From Pseudomonas sp. HOU2 (GTDB taxonomy: Bacteria > Pseudomonadota > Gammaproteobacteria > Pseudomonadales > Pseudomonadaceae): DNA of 64,000 bases. The notes beneath the pieces were generated by a model. It was not told where the DNA came from and did not search any database. It was given only the letters and a program-made list of their open reading frames with translations. Where the stretch lies: assembly GCF_040729435.1 (NCBI RefSeq), contig NZ_CP160398.1:5437001-5501000 (forward strand), read 5' to 3'. This document shows positions 9,601 to 17,873 of the stretch, in pieces; position 1 is the first letter of the stretch, and every line of letters begins with the position of its first letter. The position numbers were made by a program, and so were the translations under genes.

Positions 9601-9823
9601 GCAACGGCTGGATGCGGCGCGCCAGCCACAGGATCTGGACGGGTTGCGGACACTGGCGCATCACATCAAGGGCGGTGCGCAGATGGTCGGTGCGGCGCGA
9701 GTGGCGGCGGCGTGCACCGATCTTGAACAGGCGTGCCGCGACGCCGAAACCCTGGCTGTCCACCGCTCGGTGGCTGCGCTGCGCACCGCCATGCTTGGCC
9801 TCGCGCAGCGCCTTCAGGACTGA
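6605..9823 (+). CDS. BvgS-like hybrid sensor histidine kinase (two SBP domains, HK, REC, Hpt)
   Basis: 1072-residue unorthodox sensor. A signal sequence (first ~20 residues) is followed by two tandem periplasmic solute-binding (SBP_bac_3, Venus flytrap) domains, about 45-270 and 285-510, a membrane helix near 533-553 and then a coiled linker. Next come a HisKA domain with His591 in [11 protein letters not shown], an HATPase with [15 protein letters not shown] and GSGLGL, a receiver with acceptor Asp881 in ITDCNMP, and a C-terminal Hpt domain with His1019 in AHHIKGGA. All four phosphorelay sites look intact. This is the architecture of BvgS, EvgS and RocS. The ligand cannot be read from the sequence. 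It converges with dkgB, whose stop lies 4 bases away. Confidence 0.92.
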   Translation: MNLRRWWCVLWLSITATCWASEPPQPLELLSQAALENIRVPLDEQDRQWLRQHPRLRMGISGADYPPFEITRNRLELEGLTADYAELLAQLLGVRIEVQRFTHRDALMSALKRGELDLLGTSNNFELADADFILSRPYAEDQPMLVTRLDETLPADLAGRRIAMVEDYLPLTSVQAFYPEAKVQRYPSAMDALGAVAFGVDDGYLGDLISANYLINTNYRNDLQLAGPSGLDANPFGFALLRSDVRLKRIIDKALAAIPMERRQLIEQRWSAGRAHMAAQSRVRLSAGEQQWLAQHPRVRVGVIEDFAPLTFFDADGRFNGLSAQLLNLIGQRTGLQFEVIRGRSLDRQIEQLKAGELDVLPVVTPSSEREAELQFTRYYLNNPFVLVSATTAGSPRSLIDLPGKRLAIYRGHPLRNYILQRVPGIRLVEVRSPAEGMELIAKGQADATVSSLLVARFLIARHYRERLRITNTIGDQPARIALATAAQDTALHTILNKALLSIAPQQMDELVERWSHDVVVEESYWQRHRHEILVAFAGAAGLLLLALAWIAFQRWQLRQRQQWLQQLQQAKDAADDANRAKTTFLATMSHEIRTPMNALIGMLELALKRAEEGVTDKLAIEVASAAGQQLLGLIGDILDIARIESGHLSLAPQRVNLRELVNSVCRVFEGLAREKRLLWQVELDAHSDVDVMLDPIRFKQVLSNLLSNAIKFTEHGQVTLQLVVSRTALGQSAVKAVIEDSGIGISEDDRKRLFSPFVQAGNHGQSARSGSGLGLVISRNLCEMMGGTLHLDSEPGHGTRVEINLQLLPLAALAPEAASPAVADTPVRSLSVLVVDDHPVNRLLLCWQLSELGHRTVDIEDGELGLQRWRAQAFDVLITDCNMPRRNGYELARTIRDEEAASGRGRCLIIGFTANAQVEERVRCLEAGMDDCLFKPIRLDDLQQALQLASHGDIDHLPTPAVTLTEIDLSALEQMAGDDHAVMQRLRDQVLRSLHDDLQRLDAARQPQDLDGLRTLAHHIKGGAQMVGAARVAAACTDLEQACRDAETLAVHRSVAALRTAMLGLAQRLQD

Positions 9824-9827
9824 GCGA

Positions 9828-10631
9828 TCAATCCCACTGCGGGGCGATGCCTTTCGGGCTGGTCAGACGATGGCCACGCTCCAGAGCGGCGATCAGCGCC
9901 ATATCGGGTTCGCTCAGGGTCAGCGTCGTGGCGCCGAGGTTGCTTTGCAGGTTGGAACGTTTGGTCGACGATGGAATCACCGCGTAACCCGACTGCATCG
10001 CCCAGGCCAGAGTGACTTGCGCCGGGGTCGCTTGCAGACGTTCAGCAATCTGCCGGATCACCGGATCCTTCAGCACTTCGCCATAGGCGAGGGTCATGTA
10101 GGAGGTGATCTGAATGCCCTGGCTGCGGGCGAACTCGACCACTTTGCGGTTTTGCAGGTACGGGTGCAGCTCGATCTGGTTGGTGGCGATGTGGTCTGCA
10201 CCGACCGCTGCGATGGCTTGCTGCATCAGCTCGATGGTGAAGTTGGACACCCCGATCTGCCGGGTCAGGCCCAGACGCTTGGCTTCGAGCAGCGCCCCCA
10301 TGAATTCGCCGACCGGCACTTGATCTTCCGGCGACGGCCAGTGGATCAGCGTCAGGTCGAGATAGTCGGTCTGCAACTTCTGCAGGCTTTCCTTGAGGCT
10401 CTCGATCAGACGATCCTTGGCGAAGTTGGCGATCCAGATCTTGCTGGTGATGAACAGCTCTTCACGAGCAATGCCGCTGGCGGCGATGGCTTGACCGACC
10501 TCGGCTTCGTTCTCGTAGATCTGCGCGGTGTCGATGGCGCGGTAACCGAGTTCAAGGCCGGTGCGCACCGAATCGATGACCACCTGACCTTGCAGGCGAA
10601 ACGTACCCAGACCAAAAGCGGGAACAGACAT
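9828..10631 (-). CDS. dkgB: 2,5-diketo-D-gluconate reductase B (aldo/keto reductase)
   Basis: 267-residue NADPH-dependent aldo/keto reductase of the TIM-barrel AKR superfamily. It closely follows E. coli DkgB (YafB) along its whole length: [11 protein letters not shown] at the start, [13 protein letters not shown] with the catalytic Tyr and Asp, TSKIWI with the catalytic Lys, LTLIHWPSP with the active-site His, GVSNF, and [11 protein letters not shown] near the end for cofactor binding. DkgB reduces 2,5-diketo-D-gluconate and, in vivo, more likely methylglyoxal and similar carbonyls. ATG 10631 is chosen because the family's short N-terminus begins at MSVPAFG; an upstream in-frame start would add 26 unconserved residues. 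It is a monocistronic gene, divergent from the pirin gene. Confidence 0.92.
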   Translation of the reverse strand: MSVPAFGLGTFRLQGQVVIDSVRTGLELGYRAIDTAQIYENEAEVGQAIAASGIAREELFITSKIWIANFAKDRLIESLKESLQKLQTDYLDLTLIHWPSPEDQVPVGEFMGALLEAKRLGLTRQIGVSNFTIELMQQAIAAVGADHIATNQIELHPYLQNRKVVEFARSQGIQITSYMTLAYGEVLKDPVIRQIAERLQATPAQVTLAWAMQSGYAVIPSSTKRSNLQSNLGATTLTLSEPDMALIAALERGHRLTSPKGIAPQWD

Positions 10632-10755
10632 TGATGACTCCAGGGTTGCAGTGGGAATGGGCAGGAGTATCCGCGTCTGTGTCCTTGAGAAAAACCGCTG
10701 GTGGGGCAAAGCACTGTTGAGCAGAAGTCATGAATCTTTCGCCGCCAACAACACT

Positions 10756-10841
10756 CCTGTAGGAGCTGCGGCACGCTGCGATCTTTTGATTTTAAAAACG
10801 ACAAGATCAAAAGATCGCAGCGTGCCGCAGCTCCTACAGGG
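10756..10841. repeat. 86-bp palindrome (TGTAGGAGCTGCGGCACGC variant)
   Basis: Near-perfect inverted repeat with arms CCTGTAGGAGCTGCGGCACG and complement, lying in the 334-base gap between the divergent dkgB and pirin genes. This variant has GCGGCACGC instead of GCCGCAGGC; the same variant recurs at 56762. The rest of the gap holds no gene that I can support, only the two promoters. Confidence 0.88.
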
Positions 10842-10965
10842 CTTTGTAGACAGGTGCATCACTGTTCTGCAGATGGAACACTGAAGCTGGTTTTTGCCGT
10901 CTAGTCCTCCAGCCGTCATGGATTTATGCTCAATCCATTGCGTCACCCACCTTTTGGAGGCAACC

Positions 10966-11832
10966 ATGAAAAACATCATCGGTATCTACACCAGCCCTCG
11001 CGGCCATTGGGTCGGCGATGGTTTCCCGGTGCGCACCCTGTTTTCCTATGACAACCTGGGCAAACACATCAGCCCGTTCCTGCTGCTCGATCACGCAGGT
11101 CCGGCCGAATTCACCCCGACCACTGAGCGTCGCGGCGTCGGCCAGCACCCGCACCGTGGTTTTGAAACGGTGACCATCGTCTACGACGGCGAAGTGCAGC
11201 ACCGCGACTCCACCGGCAGCGGCGGCACCATCGGTCCCGGCGACGTGCAATGGATGACGGCTGCCTCCGGGATCCTGCATGAAGAGTTTCACTCGGATAA
11301 CTTCGCCAGAACCGGCGGCAAGCTGGAGATGGTGCAGTTGTGGGTCAACCTGCCGGCCAAGGACAAAATGGCTGCACCCGGCTATCAGACCATTGTTGAT
11401 CGCGACATCCCGAATATTGCGCTGAAGGATAATGCCGGCAATCTGCGCCTGATCGCCGGCGAGTTCGAGGGGCATAAAGGCCCGTCGCAGACTTTCACGC
11501 CGATCGACGTCTGGGACCTGCGGCTGAATGCCGGCAAGCTGCTGACGCTGGATCTGCACGAAGGGCGCAACACCGCGCTGGTGCTGTTGAAAGGTTCGGT
11601 GCAGATCAACGGTGTGGAAACTGCAGGTGTCGGGCAGTTGGTGCTGTTCGAGCGCGACGGTCGTCAGTTGACCCTTGAGGCCAGTGAAGACGCCGTGGTG
11701 CTGCTGCTCAGCGGCGAACCGATTGACGAGCCGATCGTCGGCCATGGCCCGTTCGTGATGAACACCGAGCAGGAAATTCACCAGGCATTCGCTGACTTCC
11801 AGTCCGGGCGTTTTGGCCAGATGCACGGCTGA
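10966..11832 (+). CDS. Pirin family protein
   Basis: 288-residue bicupin of the pirin family. The metal-binding residues of the N-terminal cupin are visible in GQHPHRGFETVT and GILHEEFHS (three His and one Glu). The N-terminal domain covers about 1-130, and the C-terminal cupin, from about 155, lacks the metal ligands, as is usual. Bacterial pirins have been reported as quercetinases (YhhW) or as regulators of pyruvate dehydrogenase, so the role here is open. ATG 10966 follows GGAGG with a short spacer. It is a single gene with its own promoter, divergent from dkgB. Confidence 0.9.
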   Translation: MKNIIGIYTSPRGHWVGDGFPVRTLFSYDNLGKHISPFLLLDHAGPAEFTPTTERRGVGQHPHRGFETVTIVYDGEVQHRDSTGSGGTIGPGDVQWMTAASGILHEEFHSDNFARTGGKLEMVQLWVNLPAKDKMAAPGYQTIVDRDIPNIALKDNAGNLRLIAGEFEGHKGPSQTFTPIDVWDLRLNAGKLLTLDLHEGRNTALVLLKGSVQINGVETAGVGQLVLFERDGRQLTLEASEDAVVLLLSGEPIDEPIVGHGPFVMNTEQEIHQAFADFQSGRFGQMHG

Positions 11833-11839
11833 TTGGCCT

Positions 11840-11985
11840 TTGTGGGAGCGGGCACTGCAGCGAGCCACAAATCCCAACCCAGACCCTGATCCCCTGTGGG
11901 AGCGGGCTTGCCCGCAAAAGCGTACGGCCAGTCGATGCTTATTTGGCTGACCCACCGCCTTCGCGGGCAAGCCCGCTCCCACATT
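11840..11985. repeat. REP-type repeat cluster (GTGGGAGCGGGC class)
   Basis: Three half-elements follow the pirin gene: two in forward orientation (GTGGGAGCGGGCACTGCAGC, then GTGGGAGCGGGCTTGCCCGC) and one inverted (GCGGGCAAGCCCGCTCCCAC). The last two form a long imperfect hairpin. The gap to the next gene holds nothing else that I can identify. Confidence 0.85.
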
Positions 11986-12092
11986 GGTTTTCGGGTGTTT
12001 TTGCGCGGGCGTTCATCCTCTGAAATCAATTACTCCTACACTTGCCCAATCTGTGCGATCTTCTCGCGATTGGGCCCTGTCGGAGTGCTTTG

Positions 12093-13535
12093 ATGTTGTC
12101 TTTTTTGACCGAACATCCGTTGTTTTGCGCGTTGATCCTGATCCTCCTCGATCTGGGCTTGTGGCGCCTGATCAGCTCCCGTGGCAGCGAGTGGAAGCTA
12201 TTGGTGCGGGTGCTGATTTTCAGCCTGTTCAGCGTGCTGTTGTTCAACGAAGGCCTCAATCCGATGGAGCCGGCGCCATGGGCTGACAACGTGCCGTTGC
12301 ACCTGGCGGCGACCGGCTTGCAGATCGGCTGGTGGCTGTTCGGCGCGCGCACCCTGACCGTGCTGATCGGCGCGGTGATGATGCAGCGCGTCGGGCACAC
12401 CGGGCGGCTGTTGCAGGATCTGCTTGGTGCGGTAATTTTCCTGATCGCCATTATCGCGGCGCTGGCCTACGTGCTGGATCTGCCGGTCAAAGGTGTGCTG
12501 GCGACGTCCGGGGCCCTGGCGATCATCGTCGGTCTGGCGTTGCAGAGCACCCTCAGCGACGTGTTCTCGGGGATCGTGCTCAACACCACCAAGCCCTATC
12601 AGATCGATGACTGGATCTCGATCGACGGCACCGAAGGCCGGGTCATCGACATCGACTGGCGCGCCACGCGTCTGCAGACCAGCCAGGGCAGCATGGCGGT
12701 GATTCCCAACTCGCTGGCGGCCAAGGCCAAGATCATCAACTTCAGCCGACCGAGCAACATGTTCGGGGTGGCCGTCAGCGTCCAGGTCAGCCCGCACGCG
12801 CGCCCAAATACGGTGATCGATGCGCTGGAGCGGGCGATGCAGGGTTGCCGCCCGCTGCTGGACAATCCCTCGCCGAGTGTCGCGCTGAAAAGCTCCGGCA
12901 GCGCCGGCGCGGAATATGAAATCAGCGGTTTCGTCTCGTCGATGGATCAGAAGCGCTCGGTGCGTAATCAGCTGTTCGATCTGGCTTATCGGCATCTGCA
13001 GGCATCCGGGGTCAATCTGTTGTCGAGTGTCGAACCGATCGTCGCCGGCAACCTCTCGCGGCCACGGGCGCTGCTCGACAGTTCGCCGATTTTCTCCACC
13101 CTGCGCCAGGAAGAGAAAGACACCTTCAGCCAGAACATGACCCTGCAAACCTTCCGTGCCGGCGAGACGATTCTCGAGGCCGGGGAGGTCAGTGATCATT
13201 TGTTCATCATCGAATCGGGTGTGGTCACCGTGACCTTGACCCGCCATGGCAGCCCGTTCGAATCCGGGCGCATGGGGCCGGGGGAGGTGATCGGCGAGGC
13301 CGGCATCCTCTCCGATTCGTCAGTGCCGGCGACCTTCGCGGCGAAAACCTTCTGCGCGCTGTATCGCATCGAGAAGACCTACCTGAAGCCGTGTCTGGAT
13401 GCCCGCCACGACATCAACGAGGCGATGAAAGCCTTGCTCGATTATCGCCTGCACAAGGCCCAGACCCTGACGCAGGACGTGCCGGTCGTGGTGGCGAAAA
13501 CCGGGTTCCTGCACTGGTTGCGCAATCGCGTGTGA
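12093..13535 (+). CDS. MscS-family channel with cyclic-nucleotide-binding domain (bCNG type)
   Basis: 480-residue inner-membrane protein. Four hydrophobic segments occupy about residues 1-150, the last being the Gly/Ala-rich pore helix (LATSGALAIIVGLALQSTLSDVF), here quoted only to mark the MscS signature. The MscS beta-domain follows to about 290. From about 330 a cNMP-binding domain (SPIFSTLRQEEKD, GEVIGEAGILS) replaces the usual end of the protein. MscS relatives of this kind, called bacterial cyclic-nucleotide-gated channels, respond to cAMP more than to membrane tension. The start is ATG 12093 after CGGAG; an in-frame TTG 51 bases upstream lacks a ribosome site. It stands alone between the pirin and AhpD-like genes. 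Confidence 0.88.
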   Translation: MLSFLTEHPLFCALILILLDLGLWRLISSRGSEWKLLVRVLIFSLFSVLLFNEGLNPMEPAPWADNVPLHLAATGLQIGWWLFGARTLTVLIGAVMMQRVGHTGRLLQDLLGAVIFLIAIIAALAYVLDLPVKGVLATSGALAIIVGLALQSTLSDVFSGIVLNTTKPYQIDDWISIDGTEGRVIDIDWRATRLQTSQGSMAVIPNSLAAKAKIINFSRPSNMFGVAVSVQVSPHARPNTVIDALERAMQGCRPLLDNPSPSVALKSSGSAGAEYEISGFVSSMDQKRSVRNQLFDLAYRHLQASGVNLLSSVEPIVAGNLSRPRALLDSSPIFSTLRQEEKDTFSQNMTLQTFRAGETILEAGEVSDHLFIIESGVVTVTLTRHGSPFESGRMGPGEVIGEAGILSDSSVPATFAAKTFCALYRIEKTYLKPCLDARHDINEAMKALLDYRLHKAQTLTQDVPVVVAKTGFLHWLRNRV

Positions 13536-13631
13536 CGGGTGGTCTACTCGTCTTCCGGGAGATTGGCTATTTGTCCGGGGCAGTGGCGGGACTACCTTAG
13601 TCACACATTCACTGGCCCCGGAAATTCAATC

Positions 13632-14072
13632 ATGAAAGCTCGTACCGATTTCTACACCGCTTCTCCAGACGCCCTGAAAGCGATGATCGCCCTGGAGACC
13701 GCGGTCTCGAAACTGCCGCTGGAAAAGACTCTGGTGGAACTGGTCAAGCTGCGCGCTTCGCAAATCAACGGCTGCGCGTTCTGCATCGACATGCACACCG
13801 CTGATGCAATCAAGGGCGGCGAAACTCCGCGCCGGCTGTTCGCCGTCACCGCGTGGCGTGAAGCGCCATTCTTCACCGAGCGTGAACGTGCGGCGCTGCT
13901 GTGGACCGAATCGCTGACCCAACTGAGCCTGACTCACGCCCCGGACGAAGACTACGACATCGTCGCGGCGCAATTCACGCCCAAGGAGATGGTCGACCTG
14001 AGCGTGGCGATCAGCACCATCAACAGCTGGAACCGTCTGGCGGTGGGCTTCCGCAAAACCCCACAGCTCTAA
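13632..14072 (+). CDS. Carboxymuconolactone decarboxylase family (AhpD-like) protein
   Basis: 146-residue all-helical protein of the CMD/AhpD superfamily. The redox signature is complete: Glu in ELVKLRASQ, then CAFCIDMHT with the CXXC pair and the following His. Members of this subgroup with CXXC act as peroxidase-type antioxidant proteins rather than as true carboxymuconolactone decarboxylases. The C-terminal pattern INSWNRLAVGF is typical of the alkylhydroperoxidase-like subgroup. No aromatic catabolism genes are nearby, which supports the antioxidant reading. It is probably monocistronic, ending in a long palindrome. Confidence 0.88.
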   Translation: MKARTDFYTASPDALKAMIALETAVSKLPLEKTLVELVKLRASQINGCAFCIDMHTADAIKGGETPRRLFAVTAWREAPFFTERERAALLWTESLTQLSLTHAPDEDYDIVAAQFTPKEMVDLSVAISTINSWNRLAVGFRKTPQL

Positions 14073-14086
14073 GCCGCAACACATAA

Positions 14087-14180
14087 CCCCCTGTAGGAGC
14101 TGCCGAAGGCTGCGATCTTTTGATCTTGTTTTTAAAAATCAAAGTCAAAAGATCGCAGCCTTCGGCAGCTCCTACAGGGG
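14087..14180. repeat. 94-bp palindrome (TGTAGGAGCTGC class) between convergent genes
   Basis: Arms CCCCTGTAGGAGCTGCCGAA and complement, with TGCGATCTTTTGA on both sides of a short loop. It lies between the convergent AhpD-like and emrB-like genes and could terminate both transcripts. Confidence 0.9.
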
Positions 14181-14202
14181 CCGGTCGTTTTGGAAGTCTG
14201 GA

Positions 14203-15795
14203 TCAATGTGCATCCGCACTCGGCGCCGTCGGTGGTTGTACCTTGCGCATCAAGGGCACCATCGCCGTGGCGATGATGAAGCACAGCATGATCATCAAGA
14301 AGGTATCGCCGTAGGTCTGGGTCTGTGCCTCGCGGTAAGTCAGCAGCCACAGCTGACGCAGGCCGGCGGTGACGCCGACGTCACCGCTCTGACCCAGCGT
14401 CGCCAGGTTGCCACCGACCTGCGCCAACCACTGATTCAGCGCCTCGTTGCTGCTGTTCAAATGCTCGGCCAGGCGGGTGAAGTGCAGGTTGGTGCGGTCA
14501 TTGAGGATGGTCGCGCACGCGGCAATCCCGATAGCTCCGCCCAGATTGCGCATCAGGTTGAACAGCCCCGAAGCGTGCTTCAAGCGTGCCGGTGCCAAGC
14601 CTCCCAACGTCAGTGTCACCGCCGGTGGCACCGCCAGTTGCTGGGCGATCCCGCGCAGCGCTTGCGGCAGCAGCAACTGACCGGCGCCCCAGTCGTGAGT
14701 GATCGGACTGAATTCCCACATCGACACGGCAAACAGGCCCAGCCCGATCATCATGATCCAGCGCAGATCCATGCGATTGGCGAGAACGGCATACAGCGGA
14801 ATCGCCATGATCTGGAACACCCCGGTGGAAAAAACCGCCAGACCAATGTCCAGCGCGCTGTAGCCACGCACCCGTCCGAGAAACAGCGGGGTCAGGTAAA
14901 TCGTTGCGAACAGGCCGATCCCGGTGACAAAGGAAAAGAAACAGCCCAGGGCAAAGTTGCGATCCTTGAGCGCGCGCAGATCGACGATCGGGTTGGCCAC
15001 GTGCAAGGTGCGCCCGATAAAGGCCAGCCCCGCCAGACCGCTGATCCATGCCGTGGTCAGAATCGTTTGATCGCTGAACCAGTTCCAGCGCGGGCCTTCT
15101 TCGAGGGTGTATTCCAGGCAGCCGAGAAACAGCGCGAGAAACACCATGCTCAGGTAGTCCGCGCCCTTGAGCAGCGCCAGTTCCGGCTGGTCGATCTTCA
15201 CCAGCATCGGCACCGCCACCGTGACGAAAATCCCCGGCAGCAGGTTGATGTAGAACAGCCAGTGCCACGAGGAAATGTCGGTGATCCAGCCGCCGATCAC
15301 CGGCCCCAATGTCGGCGCCAGCGACGCCACGGCACCGATGGTCGCGGCGGCGATCACCCGCTGTTTGCCGCTGAAGAAAAAGAACGCGGTGGTGAACACC
15401 AGCGGAATCATCGAGCCGCCGAGAAAGCCTTGCAGCGCACGAAAGGCGATCATGCTCTGGATGTTCCAGGCCACGCCGCAGAGCAGACTGGCCAGGGTGA
15501 AACCGACCGCCGAGGCGCAGAACAGCCAGCGCGTGGAGAACACCCGCGACAGCCAGCCGGACAGCGGAATCACGATGATTTCGGCGATCAGGTAACTGGT
15601 CTGCACCCACGCGGTTTCGTCGGTGCCGGCCGAGAGTCCGCCGCCGATATCGCGCAGCGAGGCCGAGACGATCTGGATGTCCAGCAGCGCAATGAACATG
15701 CCGATGCACATGGTGGCGAAGGCGAAGACCTTGGTCGCGGTGGCCATGTCGGCGGCGTTGAACGGTTGCGCCGCGGCGGTGAGGGCGGTGCTCAT
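14203..15795 (-). CDS. DHA2-family MFS multidrug exporter (EmrB-like)
   Basis: 530-residue membrane protein with 14 predicted transmembrane segments, the DHA2 (EmrB/QacA) length. Family motifs include LDIQIVSASLRDIGGGLS in the first helix pair, WVQTSYLIAEIIVIPLSGWL, and RALQGFLGGSMIPL in helix 4-5 (drug:H+ antiporter motif C region). EmrB proteins work with a HlyD-type adaptor and an outer-membrane channel to expel hydrophobic drugs or metabolites. The adaptor gene lies immediately upstream and overlaps by 4 bases (ATGA), so the two are translationally coupled. No outer-membrane factor gene is adjacent; TolC-like proteins encoded elsewhere would be needed. Substrate unknown. Confidence 0.92.
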   Translation of the reverse strand: MSTALTAAAQPFNAADMATATKVFAFATMCIGMFIALLDIQIVSASLRDIGGGLSAGTDETAWVQTSYLIAEIIVIPLSGWLSRVFSTRWLFCASAVGFTLASLLCGVAWNIQSMIAFRALQGFLGGSMIPLVFTTAFFFFSGKQRVIAAATIGAVASLAPTLGPVIGGWITDISSWHWLFYINLLPGIFVTVAVPMLVKIDQPELALLKGADYLSMVFLALFLGCLEYTLEEGPRWNWFSDQTILTTAWISGLAGLAFIGRTLHVANPIVDLRALKDRNFALGCFFSFVTGIGLFATIYLTPLFLGRVRGYSALDIGLAVFSTGVFQIMAIPLYAVLANRMDLRWIMMIGLGLFAVSMWEFSPITHDWGAGQLLLPQALRGIAQQLAVPPAVTLTLGGLAPARLKHASGLFNLMRNLGGAIGIAACATILNDRTNLHFTRLAEHLNSSNEALNQWLAQVGGNLATLGQSGDVGVTAGLRQLWLLTYREAQTQTYGDTFLMIMLCFIIATAMVPLMRKVQPPTAPSADAH

Positions 15796-16913
15796 GGCGC
15801 GACGGCCACGGCGCTGGTTTGAGTTGGCGCGCGGGTGTCGACTTCTGCGGTGACCGACAGCCCCGGCCGCAGATGGCCGAGCACGCCGTCAGCCGGGTCG
15901 AGCAGAATCCGCACCGGCACCCGCTGGACGATTTTGGTGAAGTTGCCGGTGGCGTTCTCCGGTGGCAGCACGCTGAATTGCGAGCCGGTGGCGGGGGCGA
16001 GGCTGTCGAGACGGCCGTGAAATTCCTGGCCGGAGAGCACGTCGGCGCGGATGCTCACCCGTTGCCCGGGTTGCATCCGCGCCAGCTGGTCTTCCTTGAA
16101 ATTGGCATCCACCCACAGACCGCTGGCCGGTACCACCGACAACTGCTGCGAACCCGCCTGGGCATAGGCGCCGACCCGCGCGCGGCGGTTGCCGATCACC
16201 CCGTCGACCGGCGCGCGCAGTTCGGTGTAGCCGAGGTTCAATTGGGCCAGATCACGCTCGGCCCTGGCTTGTTGCAGGGCGGCGCGGGCCTGTTGTTTCT
16301 GGGTGTCGATCACCGCCAGTTGGCGCTGGGCGGCGAGCAATTCCGCCTGGGCACGGGCACTCAGGGCCTGGGCGGTCTTGAAGGTGGCGTCGGCGCGTTG
16401 GGCGCTTTCCACCGACACGGCATTGGTGCTCACCAGGCGTTTGTAGCGCGCATTGTCATCCCGCGAGCGGGCGGTTTCAGCACCGGCAGCATCGATGCCG
16501 GCCCGGGCCTGGCCGATCACCGCTTGCTGCAGTTGTTCAGTGGCGTCGAGGTTGGACAGCAGGGCTTCTTCAGCGGCGACCGCGCCCTCGGCCTTGGCGA
16601 GGTTGGCGCGATAGTCGCGCGCGTCGAGGCGGATCAGCACGTCGCCGGCCTTCACCGATTGGTTGTCACTGACCAGCACTTCTTCGATATAGCCGGCGAC
16701 TTTCGGCCCGATCACCGTGACGTCGCCACCGATGTAGGCATCGTCGGTCTCTTCGAGAAAACGCCCGGTACCCCACCAGTGCGTGGCATAGACCCCGGCA
16801 ACCAGCAGAGCAATCAGGCCCACGCCGGGCAGCAACAGGCGTTTGCGCAGCGGCGGTTTGGCGGTGGGGAGCGCAGCAGACAGGTCGGGCTCAAGGGTGG
16901 GCATGCTGGTCAT
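15792..16913 (-). CDS. HlyD/EmrA-family membrane fusion protein
   Basis: 373-residue periplasmic adaptor with one N-terminal membrane anchor (residues ~28-50, RLLLPGVGLIALLVAGVYA). Biotinyl-lipoyl halves lie near ~60-100 and ~210-250 (FLEETDDAYIGGDVTV at the start and ELRAPVDGVIGNRRARVG at the return). A long alpha-hairpin, rich in Ala and Gln, lies between them. This is the EmrA/VceA pattern. The start is ATG 16913, with AGG upstream; ATG 16904 is an alternative. Together with the overlapping emrB-like gene it forms an efflux operon, preceded by an ATTAC/GTAAT palindrome that may be its operator. Confidence 0.9.
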   Translation of the reverse strand: MTSMPTLEPDLSAALPTAKPPLRKRLLLPGVGLIALLVAGVYATHWWGTGRFLEETDDAYIGGDVTVIGPKVAGYIEEVLVSDNQSVKAGDVLIRLDARDYRANLAKAEGAVAAEEALLSNLDATEQLQQAVIGQARAGIDAAGAETARSRDDNARYKRLVSTNAVSVESAQRADATFKTAQALSARAQAELLAAQRQLAVIDTQKQQARAALQQARAERDLAQLNLGYTELRAPVDGVIGNRRARVGAYAQAGSQQLSVVPASGLWVDANFKEDQLARMQPGQRVSIRADVLSGQEFHGRLDSLAPATGSQFSVLPPENATGNFTKIVQRVPVRILLDPADGVLGHLRPGLSVTAEVDTRAPTQTSAVAVAP

Positions 16914-16942
16914 GGCGTAATACCTGCGCAAATCAAGTCGTT

Positions 16943-16956
16943 ATTACGGCTGTAAT
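16943..16956. promoter_or_regulatory. ATTAC-N4-GTAAT inverted repeat, candidate efflux operator
   Basis: Perfect inverted repeat in the 97-base gap upstream of the emrAB-like operon; a second partly overlapping repeat, TAATAT...TAATATT, follows. Position, 30 bases upstream of the adaptor start, fits a repressor or activator site. The cognate regulator may be the neighbouring AraC protein or a protein encoded elsewhere. Confidence 0.35.
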
Positions 16957-17010
16957 ATGACGCGAGTAATATTTTGTGGCAATTGAATTTTTGTGCCGAT
17001 TGTCAGTTGC

Positions 17011-17775
17011 TTATTTGAGCCACTGGCCGGGCGTGGTGCCGCTCATGGATTTGAAGAAAGCGATGAACGCACTGTCGCTGGCGAAGCCCAGTGCGTAGCC
17101 GCAGTAACTGAGGCTGCGCCCGGTGGCGAGCAATTCCATGGCGCGCATCAGCCGCCACTGCTGGCGCCATTGTTGATAGCTCATGCCGGTATCACGCTGG
17201 AAGATCCGCCCGATGGTGCGGCTGCTGGCGCCAATCTGCTGCTCCAGCGTCTGCAGTTCCGGCGGCAGTTGCTCGGGTGTCGACAGCAACGGGGCCAGGC
17301 GTTTGTCCCGGGGCAGGGGCAGCAGCATCGGTTGCTGAGCGGCCTCCCGAATTTCGCTCAGGCACAGGCCCAGCAGATGAAACAGTCTGCCGTGCTGCCA
17401 GTCGCTGTCGAAATCAGCCTGCGCCATCGGCTCCAGCACCGCGCGCAACAAGGGGCTGACTTCAATCACGCACACCTGCTGCGGCAGGTTGTGGCACAGC
17501 TCGGGCACGAGCCAGATCGAGCGGTAATCGACGCTGTGCTGCATCACCGCGCGATGGCTGACACCGCCGGGAATCCACGCCGCCCGCGACGGCGGCAGCA
17601 GGCACAACTGCTGCGCGAGGGTGATGCGTGTGCAGCCTTGCCGGGTGTAGAGCAATTGCCCGCGCTGATGGCTGTGCAGGCCGGAGTCGTGATCGCCGAG
17701 GGTGGAGGCGATGCCGATGACCGGCGCGCTGAAGTGATCAGGGTCGAAGGATGCGTGGGCGTCGAGCCAGGCCAT
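17011..17775 (-). CDS. AraC-family transcriptional regulator
   Basis: 254 residues. The N-terminal cupin-like sensor (residues ~15-90) has the pattern HSHQRGQLLYTRQG and IPGGVSHRA, and the C-terminal AraC domain has two helix-turn-helix motifs (IGASSRTIGRIFQRDTGMSY and SLSYCGYALGFASDSAFIAF). The sensor pattern is that of the NimR/YeaM-like subgroup, many of which control a neighbouring transporter. The gene is divergent from an MFS exporter (98-base shared promoter region) and lies upstream of the emrAB-like pair, so either could be its target. The inducer is unknown. Confidence 0.88.
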   Translation of the reverse strand: MAWLDAHASFDPDHFSAPVIGIASTLGDHDSGLHSHQRGQLLYTRQGCTRITLAQQLCLLPPSRAAWIPGGVSHRAVMQHSVDYRSIWLVPELCHNLPQQVCVIEVSPLLRAVLEPMAQADFDSDWQHGRLFHLLGLCLSEIREAAQQPMLLPLPRDKRLAPLLSTPEQLPPELQTLEQQIGASSRTIGRIFQRDTGMSYQQWRQQWRLMRAMELLATGRSLSYCGYALGFASDSAFIAFFKSMSGTTPGQWLK

Positions 17776-17873
17776 GGTTTGTCCGATTTCAACGATAAAT
17801 TGGCAAGGCTCGGATAATACGTCAGTCCAGACTTTTTAGACTCCTCGGCGTTTTCACATGAGGAGTCAACATT

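Noticed and set aside
14206..15822. 538-codon plus-strand frame opposite the EmrB-like gene
   Set aside because: Gln/Arg/His-rich antisense frame; the minus-strand product has 14 membrane helices and family motifs.
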